Shown: piece by piece, positions 16,109-23,565 of the stretch | Layout: each line of letters begins with the position of its first letter | How positions within the stretch are numbered: the stretch's first letter is position 1 | Source of the DNA: Hydrogenophaga sp. | Lineage (GTDB): Bacteria > Pseudomonadota > Gammaproteobacteria > Burkholderiales > Burkholderiaceae_C | DNA length: 64,000 nt | NCBI RefSeq assembly: GCF_018780075.1 | Contig: NZ_JADMKB010000003.1 | Location: forward strand, 1-64,000 | Direction of reading: 5' to 3' | Made by a program: the position numbers and the translations under genes | The notes under the pieces: model-generated | Database searches by the model: none | Told to the model about the DNA's origin: nothing | The model's input: only the letters and a program-made list of their open reading frames with translations

Positions 16109-16468
16109 TCAGATCGGCAGTGCGATCGCTGGCGTTTTAACGTAGTGGGCTTCCACCGCAGCGAGCACACCGGGCAAGGTTTTCAACACGCTTTCATGTT
16201 GAGCAGTGACCACCTTCTCGGTGACACGCGCTGGTTTCGATGCGACCAGTGTTTCCGAGAAGTCCCCACCAGCAGATCCGAAGCCCATGATGTGCCGAAG
16301 CCCACCATCGCCTGTCTTGGTGTGCACGGTGGCATTGGTGCGAAGTGCGCCGCCCGACGTGCTTTTGTAGGTGCGAATCTGAAGCAGACGGTTGTCAGCC
16401 AGGTCCAGGTTTGAGGTGGCGTGCCAGCCGTCGCGGTCGCGATGGAGGCGGGTTTCAATGTGGTTCAT
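16109..16468 (-). CDS. ICE hypothetical protein (119 residues)
   Basis: This is a 119-residue protein without recognised domain. The first half looks like a beta-rich domain with repeated polar residues (ATSNLDLADNRLLQIRTYKS); the second half is probably helical. It has no export signal. The start at 16468 has AGGAG eight bases upstream inside a structured leader. It lies between radC and the 204-residue unknown on the same strand with a 75-bp gap on its downstream side filled by the next leader. Function unknown. Confidence 0.7.
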   Translation of the reverse strand: MNHIETRLHRDRDGWHATSNLDLADNRLLQIRTYKSTSGGALRTNATVHTKTGDGGLRHIMGFGSAGGDFSETLVASKPARVTEKVVTAQHESVLKTLPGVLAAVEAHYVKTPAIALPI

Positions 16469-16538
16469 GGTGATTTCTCCTGTTTGAAAAAAGGGAGCGA
16501 ACCACCCCCAGCGGGATGGCCCGCAGGGCTAAAAAAAA
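16469..16538 (-). promoter_or_regulatory. Tandem-hairpin leader L3
   Basis: P1 pairs 16520-16528 with 16507-16515. P2 is two helices with an internal loop: GGTGGT (16506-16501) with ATCACC (16474-16469), and CTCC (16497-16494) with the GGAG ribosome-binding site (16480-16477). Confidence 0.7.
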
Positions 16539-16574
16539 GGAACTTGACGCCTGTGCTCAGCAGGCTGGAACGGC

Positions 16575-17174
16575 TTACATCAAACCCATCGCTGCCATGG
16601 ATGAGGTCTGTGCATCGCCCACGATGATGTGATCGAGCACGCGAATGTCCACCAGAGAGAGACCCGCTTTCAGAATGTTGGTCAGGTTCTCGTCGGCTCT
16701 TGAAGGCTCGCTCACCCCAGAGGGGTGGTTGTGACTGAGGATCACTGCGGCCGCATTGAGCTGCAGCGCCCGTTTGACGATTTCTCGCGGGTAGACCGAG
16801 GTCTGCGTCAGCGTTCCACGGAACATCTCTTCCGCGCGGATCAAGCGGTTCTGGGAGTCGATGAACAGCACCCAGAAACACTCGTAGGAAAGACCCCCGA
16901 TCTTCAGCCGCAGGAATTCCTGGACCGCAGTCGGATTGCCCAGTGTCGGCTTGCCCTGCAAGTGCTCGACCAACGCTCGGCTGAGCAGTTCACGGGCACA
17001 CATGAGCCGGTAGCTTCCGCTCCCGGTGGTGTTGCTCGCTTCATCCCCCAGCTGCAGCCCGAAAGCGTGCGCCAAACTGGTGATGTGTTCCCAGACGTCC
17101 TCTCCGAGGACATGCTGCAGCAGTTCCCGATCCGGGAGCCGTTGCAGTTCTTTCAAGTCGATGACCGTGGCCAT
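16575..17174 (-). CDS. radC: RadC/JAB-domain protein
   Basis: This 199-residue member of the RadC family has the complete JAB metallo-motif: E116, H148-N-H150-PSG and D161 (SHNHPSG...S..D). RadC-like proteins are frequent on plasmids and ICEs; a DNA-repair role has been doubted, and a zinc isopeptidase or nuclease activity is possible. The N-terminal helix-hairpin-helix part seen in chromosomal RadC is reduced here. The ATG at 17174 follows GGAGAAGCAC; an earlier ATG at 17186 lies inside the leader hairpin. The gene sits below the longest leader in the block. Confidence 0.92.
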   Translation of the reverse strand: MATVIDLKELQRLPDRELLQHVLGEDVWEHITSLAHAFGLQLGDEASNTTGSGSYRLMCARELLSRALVEHLQGKPTLGNPTAVQEFLRLKIGGLSYECFWVLFIDSQNRLIRAEEMFRGTLTQTSVYPREIVKRALQLNAAAVILSHNHPSGVSEPSRADENLTNILKAGLSLVDIRVLDHIIVGDAQTSSMAAMGLM

Positions 17175-17277
17175 GTGCTTCTCCATAAATGTGTGAAGCA
17201 CGGCCCCCCGCAGGGACTCGATGCCCCACGGGTTGGTGGTGATTACAGGAACTCCGACAGCGGGTGCTGTCGGGCAC
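17175..17277 (-). promoter_or_regulatory. Tandem-hairpin leader L4 (radC) with an extra upstream hairpin
   Basis: An extra 8-bp perfect hairpin (17266-17273 with 17254-17261, loop ACCC) comes first. P1 pairs 17224-17232 with 17207-17215 with one internal mismatch. P2 pairs 17195-17201 with 17175-17181 (GTGCTTC with GAAGCAC); its 3' arm directly abuts the start codon. Confidence 0.75.
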
Positions 17278-17390
17278 GTTTTCAGAGTTGAACGCGCCTC
17301 GAAACCATCTTTTGGTTAGATCAAATGGTTTCCCTCAATCGCCTGTGCATTCCCCGCACCAGGTCACCTGAGGGAACCCATCTGGGTTCC
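17278..17390 (-). repeat. Extended leader/operator repeat, copy 1
   Basis: About 110 bp nearly repeats the segment at 20363-20464. On the minus strand it holds the inverted repeat GGTTCCCTCA...TGAGGGAAACC, a smaller AACCAT...ATGGTT pair and the hairpin GGCGCGTT...AACGTGCC. It ends just before the radC leader. Confidence 0.8.
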
Positions 17391-17427
17391 ACGAGGCGTT
17401 TGACCGCCCCGTTTTTGACTGCCGCGT

Positions 17428-17619
17428 TCAGGCCGGCGTCACGTCGAAACCCCAGTCTGGAGCAATGCCCAGAATCGGGAGTCCTTTTTCATCAAGAGCG
17501 TCGGCCTCCTCTGCCGTCAACGCGAATTTGGAGAGTGCCGCACACCTGGCCGACTCCTCTCCGTCTTCTTCAACGGTCCCCAGGAACCGACCTTCACAAT
17601 GCACATTCCAGGTTGTCAT
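17428..17619 (-). CDS. Small hypothetical protein (63 residues)
   Basis: This 63-residue acidic protein begins MTTWNVHCEGRFLGTVEE and contains an Ala/Glu-rich middle (LTAEEADALDEKG). No domain is recognised. It lies between the adenine-type methyltransferase gene (34 bp upstream) and the radC promoter region, on the operon strand, and codon use fits its neighbours. The 34-bp spacer has no tandem-hairpin leader, so it is probably translated by read-through from the methyltransferase mRNA. It may be a genuine small ICE protein; function unknown. Confidence 0.6.
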   Translation of the reverse strand: MTTWNVHCEGRFLGTVEEDGEESARCAALSKFALTAEEADALDEKGLPILGIAPDWGFDVTPA

Positions 17620-17653
17620 TTTTGATCTTTCATCGTTATGGCGGGAAACCTGA

Positions 17654-18793
17654 TCAACTGATTTTCACGATGCGGCCCTTGTCAGGACCAGGCGTGAATT
17701 CAATGGCCGAAATGACCGGTACAAACTTGTCGAGCATCGTCACGGTTTGCCGCACGTTGCCCTTCTCGTCTGTCTCCATGCTCACCGTTCGCTGCTTTCG
17801 CTTGAAAGTATCGCCTTTGATCAGAAACGACCGACCACTCTTGGACTTGATCATCCCCCGGACCTGGCCTGCAGCGAGCGCAAGCGCCAGATGCCAGCGG
17901 CTCAGTTCACGCAGCGGCCGCCGATGGCTGGCCCGCGCTTGGTTGAAGTGTCGATCAAATCCCGACCACAGCAGGCTGTGCTCGTACCGTGTGAGTTCGT
18001 ACACCAGCTGCTCACCATCGATGCGAACGGCCCGGAAGTCAAACTCATCGTCGGTGGCCACGGGAAGGAAGTACGGGTCTTCACTCCACTCCAGCGGAAG
18101 CACCTGGTCCTTGAGTTCACCGGCCTGGGCCTTCGTCAGCATCTCCAACACGTCTTTTCGGGGGTAGGTCGGTTTGACCTTCACACCAAAGATGACGCAC
18201 TGTTGAAACTGTTTCTCTGGTGCCATGTAGAACCGCAGGTCTTTGAAATGCCTCGCCAGGTAAGTCCTGATCTCTTCATCGAGCGCGTAGAACGGAACGA
18301 TGTAGACCAGCACGCCGCCAGGCATCAGGGTTGATGCGGTCTTCTTGAGGAAGGTCCGCTCCAGCCGCTCTGCCTTGTCACCGCCATCGGTGATGTTGCG
18401 GTCTATGTTGGCCGAGTCGGAAACGCCGAAGCCGTAGGGCGGGTTCAAGAACAGCAGGCTCAGTGACCGCGGTTTGATCACCACGTCGTGGATGTCGGCA
18501 TGGATCACGCGGTTGAGGAGCTTTTTGGCCTCCCATGCGCGTTCCTTGTCGAACTCCACCCCGAGTGTTTCAACTCTGCTCGGGCGCGCTTCGCCCGGCT
18601 GGTAGTCGGTCAAAAACTGGGCCATGTCTGCAAGCGCTGCGCCTGTGCCGCAGCACGGGTCGCAGATTCGAATCAAGCCATCGGCGCTGCTGGGTGCAAT
18701 CGCGCACTGGATGCGAGAAAGCGTGTCCTCATCGGTGGGAAAGTAACCGGCCTTCACATAGTTGTTGGCCAAGCGAAAAAACATCAACGCCAT
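17654..18793 (-). CDS. Class I SAM-dependent DNA methyltransferase (adenine type)
   Basis: This 379-residue protein has the SAM-binding motif I DPCCGTG (45-51) and the catalytic NPPY motif (117-120), the combination of N6-adenine or N4-cytosine DNA methyltransferases. The C-terminal 200 residues carry no motif I know and may be the target-recognition part. It could protect transferred DNA from host restriction. The start at 18793 has AGGAG six bases upstream and lies below its own leader. A cognate restriction enzyme is not seen nearby, so it is a solitary methylase. Substrate preference is unknown. Confidence 0.88.
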   Translation of the reverse strand: MALMFFRLANNYVKAGYFPTDEDTLSRIQCAIAPSSADGLIRICDPCCGTGAALADMAQFLTDYQPGEARPSRVETLGVEFDKERAWEAKKLLNRVIHADIHDVVIKPRSLSLLFLNPPYGFGVSDSANIDRNITDGGDKAERLERTFLKKTASTLMPGGVLVYIVPFYALDEEIRTYLARHFKDLRFYMAPEKQFQQCVIFGVKVKPTYPRKDVLEMLTKAQAGELKDQVLPLEWSEDPYFLPVATDDEFDFRAVRIDGEQLVYELTRYEHSLLWSGFDRHFNQARASHRRPLRELSRWHLALALAAGQVRGMIKSKSGRSFLIKGDTFKRKQRTVSMETDEKGNVRQTVTMLDKFVPVISAIEFTPGPDKGRIVKIS

Positions 18794-18860
18794 GAGCGTC
18801 TCCTTGAAGAAAAGTCCCCGAGGAAACACCCGGACGGTTGTTCCCGTCCGGGTTGGTTTA
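18794..18860 (-). promoter_or_regulatory. Tandem-hairpin leader L5 (adenine-type methyltransferase)
   Basis: P1 pairs 18844-18852 with 18829-18837 (9 bp perfect, loop GAACAA). P2 pairs 18821-18827 with 18798-18804 (GTTTCCT with AGGAGAC), placing the AGGAG ribosome-binding site in the 3' arm. Confidence 0.78.
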
Positions 18861-18865
18861 AAAGT

Positions 18866-19309
18866 TCAGACGCAACGGCTGTTGGCGCCCGTCACATAGG
18901 CTTCGAGCAAAGCATCGTGCACGAGGCCCGTCTCCATGCTGTGAAGCGCGGAAGCGTGCTCGTCGATGTCCAGGTTCAGCCGCCGAGCTGCAATCTCTTG
19001 CACGATCCGCTGAGCTGCATGTTCGTCCGCCACGCCAATCGCCCAAAAGAGCGACTCACGAACGTCAATATGACCGAACGCCACCGCCTCAAGGCCGCTG
19101 TCGGACAACGCACCCAAAACCGACGTTTTGCGGGCCATCAACATCGCACGAGCGGCGGTTTGCCAGTCCTGCGTGGTGATCCCCCTCATCGTTTCGAGCC
19201 TCTTGGCTGCATTCGCATCCTGAGACCTCACCGCGCCGATGAGGACTTGGTGAACTTCACTCTGCAAATTGCAAATCTCGCTCTCGAATGCTGCTGTGGA
19301 AATTGCCAT
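18866..19309 (-). CDS. ICE hypothetical protein (147 residues)
   Basis: This is a 147-residue, mostly helical soluble protein with no recognised domain. It is rich in Ala, Glu and His, with one Cys near the N-terminus (C13) and one near the C-terminus. It has no signal peptide. Start at 19309 is preceded by AGGAG inside a leader hairpin. The gene is between the methyltransferase and another unknown, all on the minus strand with 70-90 bp gaps occupied by leaders. Function unknown; the context is ICE DNA processing. Confidence 0.7.
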   Translation of the reverse strand: MAISTAAFESEICNLQSEVHQVLIGAVRSQDANAAKRLETMRGITTQDWQTAARAMLMARKTSVLGALSDSGLEAVAFGHIDVRESLFWAIGVADEHAAQRIVQEIAARRLNLDIDEHASALHSMETGLVHDALLEAYVTGANSRCV

Positions 19310-19387
19310 GGTGTGCTCCTGATAAATGAAAACCAGGAGACACCCCGCCCCACCGGGGATCGAGATCCCCTGGTGGGTTGAAAAAAC
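19310..19387 (-). promoter_or_regulatory. Tandem-hairpin leader L6
   Basis: This is the best P2 in the set: GGTGTCTCCTG (19344-19334) pairs with CAGGAGCACACC (19321-19310) over 11 bp with a single bulge, burying AGGAG. P1 pairs 19365-19377 with 19349-19360 (12 bp with one bulge, loop CTCG). Confidence 0.8.
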
Positions 19388-19399
19388 TATACCGGTCTG

Positions 19400-19852
19400 T
19401 CAGCTCGTGGCTTTCTTGTCCATGTTCCAGTCGCTGATCATCTGTTCCCACTTGCGCCCGCCGTCTTCGAAGTACGTGTGGACCTCCTGAACGCAGTGCC
19501 TTGCATCCATGCGGAGCAATGCCATGCAGTCCTCAAACAGAGCGTCATCCAGCCTTCGAAAATCGGTGAGATCAAATTGAAATCTCGTCCCGTTGTACAG
19601 GCCAGCCAAGAAACGAGCGACAACACCAGACTGGCCGGTATCACCGTTAGCTATCACGTACAGCCGTTTCAGTGCCGCACCACCTTCAGCCTTGATGTCC
19701 TCACGGAGCTTCTGGGCGGCATGGACCTGAAGATTGAAGGGATCAGCCTCATCGTTGAGGATTCGCTCCCACAGCCGGTGAAACTGCTCCTGCTTATCTG
19801 CAGGCACATCCACCGTGATTTTCAAAACTTGCTGCGGATCAAAGGTGTTCAT
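19400..19852 (-). CDS. ICE hypothetical protein (150 residues)
   Basis: This 150-residue soluble protein has no domain I can name with confidence. It contains QEQFHRLWERILNDE near the N-terminus, then a helical body with RFLAGLYNGTRFQFDL, resembling conserved unknown proteins of proteobacterial islands. The start at 19852 was chosen over one four codons upstream. Unlike most genes in this block it lacks a clear tandem-hairpin leader; the 147 bp upstream to the next gene hold a weak plus-strand frame. Function unknown. Confidence 0.72.
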   Translation of the reverse strand: MNTFDPQQVLKITVDVPADKQEQFHRLWERILNDEADPFNLQVHAAQKLREDIKAEGGAALKRLYVIANGDTGQSGVVARFLAGLYNGTRFQFDLTDFRRLDDALFEDCMALLRMDARHCVQEVHTYFEDGGRKWEQMISDWNMDKKATS

Positions 19853-19890
19853 CCTGAGCCTCATGTGAACAAACCTGCGACACTCGATTC

Positions 19891-20115
19891 ATGAAAGAAG
19901 TGCCGCAACTGACATTGATTGAAGGTGGCCAACCCAGCTTTGATGCTGAGGTGGCCAGACTTGTCGAAGAGCCCGATGGCATTGCTGCCTGGGCCGAACT
20001 CAAGCGGCTTGCAAGGCGGACCCGCCCTGCGGCCAATTCCCTGCTTGCAGACGTGTCCGCAAATTGCCAGGAAGCTCCGCAAACCGGGTCGTGTCCGCCG
20101 AACATTCACGAATGA
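19891..20115 (+). CDS. Doubtful plus-strand small ORF
   Basis: This 74-codon frame starts MKEVPQLTLIEGGQ and looks protein-like for its first 55 residues, but there is no Shine-Dalgarno sequence. Its 3' half overlaps, on the opposite strand, the better supported 86-residue gene at 20000-20260. It would be the only plus-strand gene in this block. It may be an artefact or a remnant. Confidence 0.2.
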   Translation: MKEVPQLTLIEGGQPSFDAEVARLVEEPDGIAAWAELKRLARRTRPAANSLLADVSANCQEAPQTGSCPPNIHE

Positions 20116-20260
20116 ACGTCAGCATGGACCGAACTTGGTGAGTCGAGTACTTCGCTAGCAAGGCATCGAGTTGCTCCATTTCCTCAGTGCTGGCGTGAGA
20201 AAGCCAGTCTGCGAAAACGGCATTGAACTCACGCCGGGCTTGGGGGGATACATGGGACAT
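20000..20260 (-). CDS. Small ICE hypothetical protein (86 residues)
   Basis: This is an 86-residue helical protein (MSHVSPQARREFNAVFADWL, then EEMEQLDALLAKY) without recognised domain. The start at 20260 has GGAGTC nine bases upstream within a leader hairpin, and it lies below the second copy of the 110-bp extended leader repeat, which argues that it heads a transcription unit. The C-terminal third overlaps a weak frame on the other strand. Function unknown. Confidence 0.65.
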   Translation of the reverse strand: MSHVSPQARREFNAVFADWLSHASTEEMEQLDALLAKYSTHQVRSMLTFIRECSADTTRFAELPGNLRTRLQAGNWPQGGSALQAA

Positions 20261-20330
20261 GGTTGACTCCAAAAAATGGAGACGCCCCGACCCCGATGGG
20301 GACGTGAGAGTCCCCAGGGGGTTGATGAAA
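20261..20330 (-). promoter_or_regulatory. Tandem-hairpin leader L7
   Basis: P1 pairs 20310-20322 with 20290-20303 (ACCCCCTGGGGAC with GTCCCCATCGGGGT, one internal mismatch region). P2 pairs 20277-20283 with 20265-20271 (GTCTCCA with TGGAGTC, one T-T mismatch), capturing GGAG. Confidence 0.75.
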
Positions 20331-20362
20331 GACATAAAACTCCAGCGGTTGCCCGCTGCGCG

Positions 20363-20464
20363 CGTTTTCAGAGTTGAACGCGCCTTGAAACCATTTTTAG
20401 TTTGGTCAAATGGTTTCCCTCAACCGCCTTCTTCTGGCACCTGAGGGAACCCATCTGAATTCCA
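20363..20464 (-). repeat. Extended leader/operator repeat, copy 2
   Basis: This segment matches 17278-17390 almost base for base apart from a variable centre. In this copy the last hairpin is a perfect GCGCGTT...AACGCGC. The inverted repeat GGTTCCCTCA...TGAGGGAAACC is intact. It precedes leader L7. Confidence 0.8.
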
Positions 20465-20477
20465 GTTTCAACTTTTA

Positions 20478-20517
20478 TTGTACGCATACCCCCTCACGCT
20501 TTGCCAGAACTTTGGCA
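20478..20517 (-). promoter_or_regulatory. Possible promoter with a TGCCA-N6-TGGCA operator
   Basis: On the minus strand a TACAAT -10 (20478-20483) has only a weak -35 (TGGCAA, 20501-20506) at 17 bp. The palindrome TGCCA-GAACTT-TGGCA (20502-20517) overlaps that -35, suggesting control by an activator or repressor. It would feed the extended leader copy 2. Confidence 0.45.
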
Positions 20518-20678
20518 GGCGTGGATCGCCGAAAAGCGGGGGCCGAGACGATCAAAGAAAGGCGCGGGAGTCAGGCTGGAGGTTTGCGTCCCCCCTGCCG
20601 CTCAAGCCGCAAAGCTGCTGCACATGAGGTTGCAGCCACCCAGATTCGCGTTGCTGCCCGTTCCCCATGTGGGGCGAT

Positions 20679-20714
20679 GGGCTGTTCATTGGGTGGGCTC
20701 CCAATGAACAGCCC
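20679..20714 (-). terminator. 14-bp perfect hairpin after the DUF3275 gene
   Basis: The arms 20679-20692 and 20701-20714 (GGGCTGTTCATTGG and its complement) are perfect with an 8-base loop. No U-tract follows. It lies 26 bp past the DUF3275 stop and may end that transcript. The rest of 20518-20678 shows no gene. Confidence 0.5.
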
Positions 20715-20739
20715 ACCGAAGCGGGCTGACGAACACTCT

Positions 20740-21393
20740 TTATGACGTCTGGAAAATCCAGACTTGTTGTTTGGCGTCAAAGGCAAAGCCTTTGGCCCGC
20801 AGCGCTGCAGCTTGGTTTCGCAGCAGTATGCGGTCGACGGTCGAGTCCAGCTTGACGACCTGGTGTTGATCGATCAGAGCAGCCAGTTCCTGACCAAAGA
20901 GTTCAATGTTGCCCGAGGCGCTGGCTTGCGCAGTGGCATCATTTTTGGAAGCGCCGCCGGCATCCTGTTCCTCGGCCGGTTGACTAGGAGCAGAAGGCTT
21001 CTTGAGCTTGTTGCTTTTCACGGACGCCCAGTCAGAGCGTTTCTCTGGAACTGGAGCTGGTTTTTTGGGGACTTGAGGCGTCGGCACCTCATCGAGCGGG
21101 TCAGGCTCGCTGTGCTCGACCTGGCGCACCGTTTTGCGGTCTTCTGAATCGATGTGCAGATCCTGCAGCCGGGCTCGAAGCTCGGTGACTGCTTTGCCAT
21201 AGGAGATGTACTGCGAGAGGTAGATCTCGCTGATCCAGACCGTGCCCTGGTACTCCCCCTCCTCGAACTGGTCGAGCAGAGGGTCCTTGACCTTGAACTC
21301 ACCGAAATCGGTGCTCAGGTCGGCGATACAAAATGCGCCGTTGCGGCTTTGGCGGATTTTTTTGATCCGCAGCGTGCCATTGCACTTGATCAT
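20740..21393 (-). CDS. DUF3275 family ICE protein
   Basis: This 217-residue protein has the DUF3275 N-terminal half (about residues 1-95: IKKIRQSRNGAFCIADLSTD, then a region with EYQGTVWISEIYLSQYISYGK), followed by a charged low-complexity linker and a C-terminal domain (about 160-217). DUF3275 proteins are conserved in PFGI-1-type ICEs; their role is not established, though the N-terminal fold resembles an OB-like nucleic-acid binder. The start at 21393 has AGGAG and a structured leader. Confidence 0.85.
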   Translation of the reverse strand: MIKCNGTLRIKKIRQSRNGAFCIADLSTDFGEFKVKDPLLDQFEEGEYQGTVWISEIYLSQYISYGKAVTELRARLQDLHIDSEDRKTVRQVEHSEPDPLDEVPTPQVPKKPAPVPEKRSDWASVKSNKLKKPSAPSQPAEEQDAGGASKNDATAQASASGNIELFGQELAALIDQHQVVKLDSTVDRILLRNQAAALRAKGFAFDAKQQVWIFQTS

Positions 21394-21468
21394 GGAATGC
21401 TCCTGAAAAAAGTCAGGAACACGCACCAGCACCTTGCCGGGATGTGCATCCCGACAGGGTTGAAATAA
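21394..21468 (-). promoter_or_regulatory. Tandem-hairpin leader L8 (DUF3275)
   Basis: P1 pairs 21447-21460 with 21431-21444. P2 pairs 21413-21419 with 21400-21406 (TTCCTGA with TCAGGAG, one G-U pair), burying AGGAG. Confidence 0.78.
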
Positions 21469-21862
21469 ATAAGGAGGGGGAGAAACGACCGACCCGAGTG
21501 ATCAGGCCGGCGTTTCTAAGTTTCGACAGCACTGACAGGCTTCCGACCCGGCAGCGTTGCACTGGTCTGGCATCGAAGTGTGCATCAGCGAGGGGACCAA
21601 TGCGTACAGAAACCCCAGCTCCCGAAAGAGCGTCCACGCTTCAGGGGTTGACGTGTCTCATATGCCAGGCAAGCCTGGCTCCTGCTCTTCAAAGCGATGC
21701 AGGTAAACGCCCGGAAAGTCTTGAGGATACAACAACAGCGTGAAATTGTGTGCTTGTCGCAGCACCATTTGCATTCGCTTTGAAGCGAATGCAAAAGTTC
21801 AGAAGTCGGAGCACTGCCTCCCTTTGCCAAAAGGAAAAAATATGGAGGCAGTGTTGATCGGC
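21469..21862. other. Non-coding stretch with two large hairpins after the C5 methylase gene
   Basis: These 394 bases hold no convincing gene. Just past the methylase stop there is a 10-bp perfect hairpin (21812-21821 with 21844-21853) and then a 13-bp perfect hairpin (21768-21780 with 21783-21795) with almost no loop. They probably terminate the methylase transcript. The remainder (21469-21760) shows no recognisable feature. Confidence 0.55.
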
Positions 21863-23296
21863 CTACCCAATGGCGCCAGCCAGTCGAGCCATTGCTTCAT
21901 TGCCGCCAACACAGACCGGGCCACACTCCCTGAGCCTCAGAAACCGGCTTGCAAGCTCACGGAAGAGCGCCCGGAAGGGTGCATAGGCAATCCCCTGACC
22001 CAGAACCTCATGGGCCGTTGTCGCCGACAGGCCGTGCACCAGGTTGAGGGGGACGCCCTTGATCCGTGCATGCTCCGTTGGCGTCAACTTCCGCATCAGC
22101 TCTGGATCTGTCGGGTGCTGCACAAAAGGGTCGGTTGAACCGCCCTTGTTGTACGACTTGCGGATCGTGGGCACGCTGGTGGACAAGGGGTTCACCAGTT
22201 GCATGGCAAACCCCTTCCCCTCCAACTTGTCCCGCGTGGCTTTCTCTTTCAGATAGCACATGGTTGACCAGCAGGCCGCGTCAGGTTCGATGTCATCGAG
22301 CAGCGCTCCCAGTCGAACGCTATCAGGCACCTTGTCAACCGGCACGACATCCAATGGCTGCAGACCGTCTGTTGTGGCCACAAGGGCCCAACGCACACGG
22401 TTTTCAAGGGAACCGAAGTCGCGGGCACGCAATACGTGCTCGCGAACCTGATACCCCATGTCCCTAAGCTGCGACCGCAGGATCTGCGCGGAAGCACTGA
22501 CCCGGTAGTCTTCAACGTTTTCCAGCACGATGGCCGCTGGCTGCAGCTTCTGGATCAACGCCAGCGCGGCGTAGATCAAGTGCCCGACCTCGGGGTGCTC
22601 CTCCATCATGGAAAGCCCACGCTTGGCCTTACCGGCCCGTGATGCGCCCGAACAAGGCAAGCCCATTTCCAGCACCTCAACCCGTGGCACCTGCCGCATC
22701 AGCCATTCGTCCTGCACCAGCTCCTGAATGGGTGCGCAAAGCGGAACGGTGTTTGCACTGACCGGATTGCAGCTCAATGACTGTTCAACGTAACCCGCGT
22801 CGATTTCGCAGAGCACTTTCATGTCCAGCTCGATCCCAGCATCCGAGAAGCCGGTGTGTGCAGCATTCGACAACACACCAGCGCCGTGGGCAATGCTCGC
22901 ACTGGCCAGCTGCTCGCCGGCAGCGAGCTTGGCACGCAAGCGCTCGATCCGCTCGGCTTTGGCCTGCTCCGATGCAGCTCGCAAGACGAAGATGCCGTCC
23001 AGCCTCACGACCACACGCACCACCTCTTGTCCACTCAGTGGGGCCAAGGCCTCACGGCTGTTGATGTCGATGACCGGGAGGCACCGACCGTTGCGCACTT
23101 TGCTGCAGACCGCATATTGCCCATCGGGCTTTGCGACCAGCTTGATCCCGTTCTGCAGGGCAACCACGTCAAAGCGACTTCCTGGCACGAGGCCCGCTGA
23201 TCCCAATCGATTCGTTTCAAACCAAAGGCGCGGTGCACCACGATGAATACCAAGTTTCTTGAGCCAGTAGCCCAAGGTGGATGTGAGTGTTTTCAT
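21863..23296 (-). CDS. C5-cytosine DNA methyltransferase
   Basis: This 477-residue protein has the catalytic PCSG motif (214-217, in place of the usual PCQ), the ENV motif (259-261) and the ENRVR motif downstream, in the order of m5C methyltransferases. The N-terminal 130 residues form an extra domain that precedes a weak SAM motif I (SIAHGAGVLS). The region for target recognition between motifs VIII and IX looks short. It could mark ICE DNA against restriction. No matching endonuclease is next to it. The PCS variant and the N-terminal extension are unusual and make the activity worth testing. Confidence 0.85.
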   Translation of the reverse strand: MKTLTSTLGYWLKKLGIHRGAPRLWFETNRLGSAGLVPGSRFDVVALQNGIKLVAKPDGQYAVCSKVRNGRCLPVIDINSREALAPLSGQEVVRVVVRLDGIFVLRAASEQAKAERIERLRAKLAAGEQLASASIAHGAGVLSNAAHTGFSDAGIELDMKVLCEIDAGYVEQSLSCNPVSANTVPLCAPIQELVQDEWLMRQVPRVEVLEMGLPCSGASRAGKAKRGLSMMEEHPEVGHLIYAALALIQKLQPAAIVLENVEDYRVSASAQILRSQLRDMGYQVREHVLRARDFGSLENRVRWALVATTDGLQPLDVVPVDKVPDSVRLGALLDDIEPDAACWSTMCYLKEKATRDKLEGKGFAMQLVNPLSTSVPTIRKSYNKGGSTDPFVQHPTDPELMRKLTPTEHARIKGVPLNLVHGLSATTAHEVLGQGIAYAPFRALFRELASRFLRLRECGPVCVGGNEAMARLAGAIG

Positions 23297-23350
23297 TTCC
23301 GTTGTCCCAAAAGAAAACCCCCCGGCCTGATGGCACGAGGGGTTGGTTGA
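23297..23350 (-). promoter_or_regulatory. Tandem-hairpin leader L9 (C5 methyltransferase)
   Basis: P1 pairs 23332-23344 with 23316-23327 (AACCCC...GGGGTT outer part, GGCC inner part, some mismatches). P2 is the weakest of the set: only about five pairs between TTTTC and GGAAA just before the ATG. Confidence 0.6.
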
Positions 23351-23361
23351 AAATTCGTCGT

Positions 23362-23565
23362 TCAGACGAGGGTGATGATTTGCAGGGCTTCACGAGCACC
23401 CTGTTCAAGCTGCTCTCGCATTTGCCAGTCCAGGGTGCTGTGAAAAATCGCGTTGCGCAGGGTGTCCTCGATGCGCTCGATGTGATCGAGTTCGGTCACA
23501 CCCGTGGCTTCCTGAATCAACACCTGATACCCAGTGGGCTTGCCGTTGACTGCGTGAGCGGTCAT
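23362..23565 (-). CDS. Small hypothetical protein (67 residues)
   Basis: This is a 67-residue acidic helical protein (GVTELDHIERIEDTLRNAIF) with no recognised domain. Its ATG at 23565 overlaps the stop of the preceding 78-residue gene by four bases, so the two are translationally coupled. It has no leader of its own. The pair is separated from the C5 methylase start by leader L9. Function unknown. Confidence 0.62.
   Translation of the reverse strand: MTAHAVNGKPTGYQVLIQEATGVTELDHIERIEDTLRNAIFHSTLDWQMREQLEQGAREALQIITLV

Noticed and set aside
12914-23296. SNF2 helicase plus methyltransferases as a DISARM-like defence system
   Set aside because: No DrmB, phospholipase-D-type or restriction component is present, and the same gene types are backbone parts of PFGI-1 ICEs.
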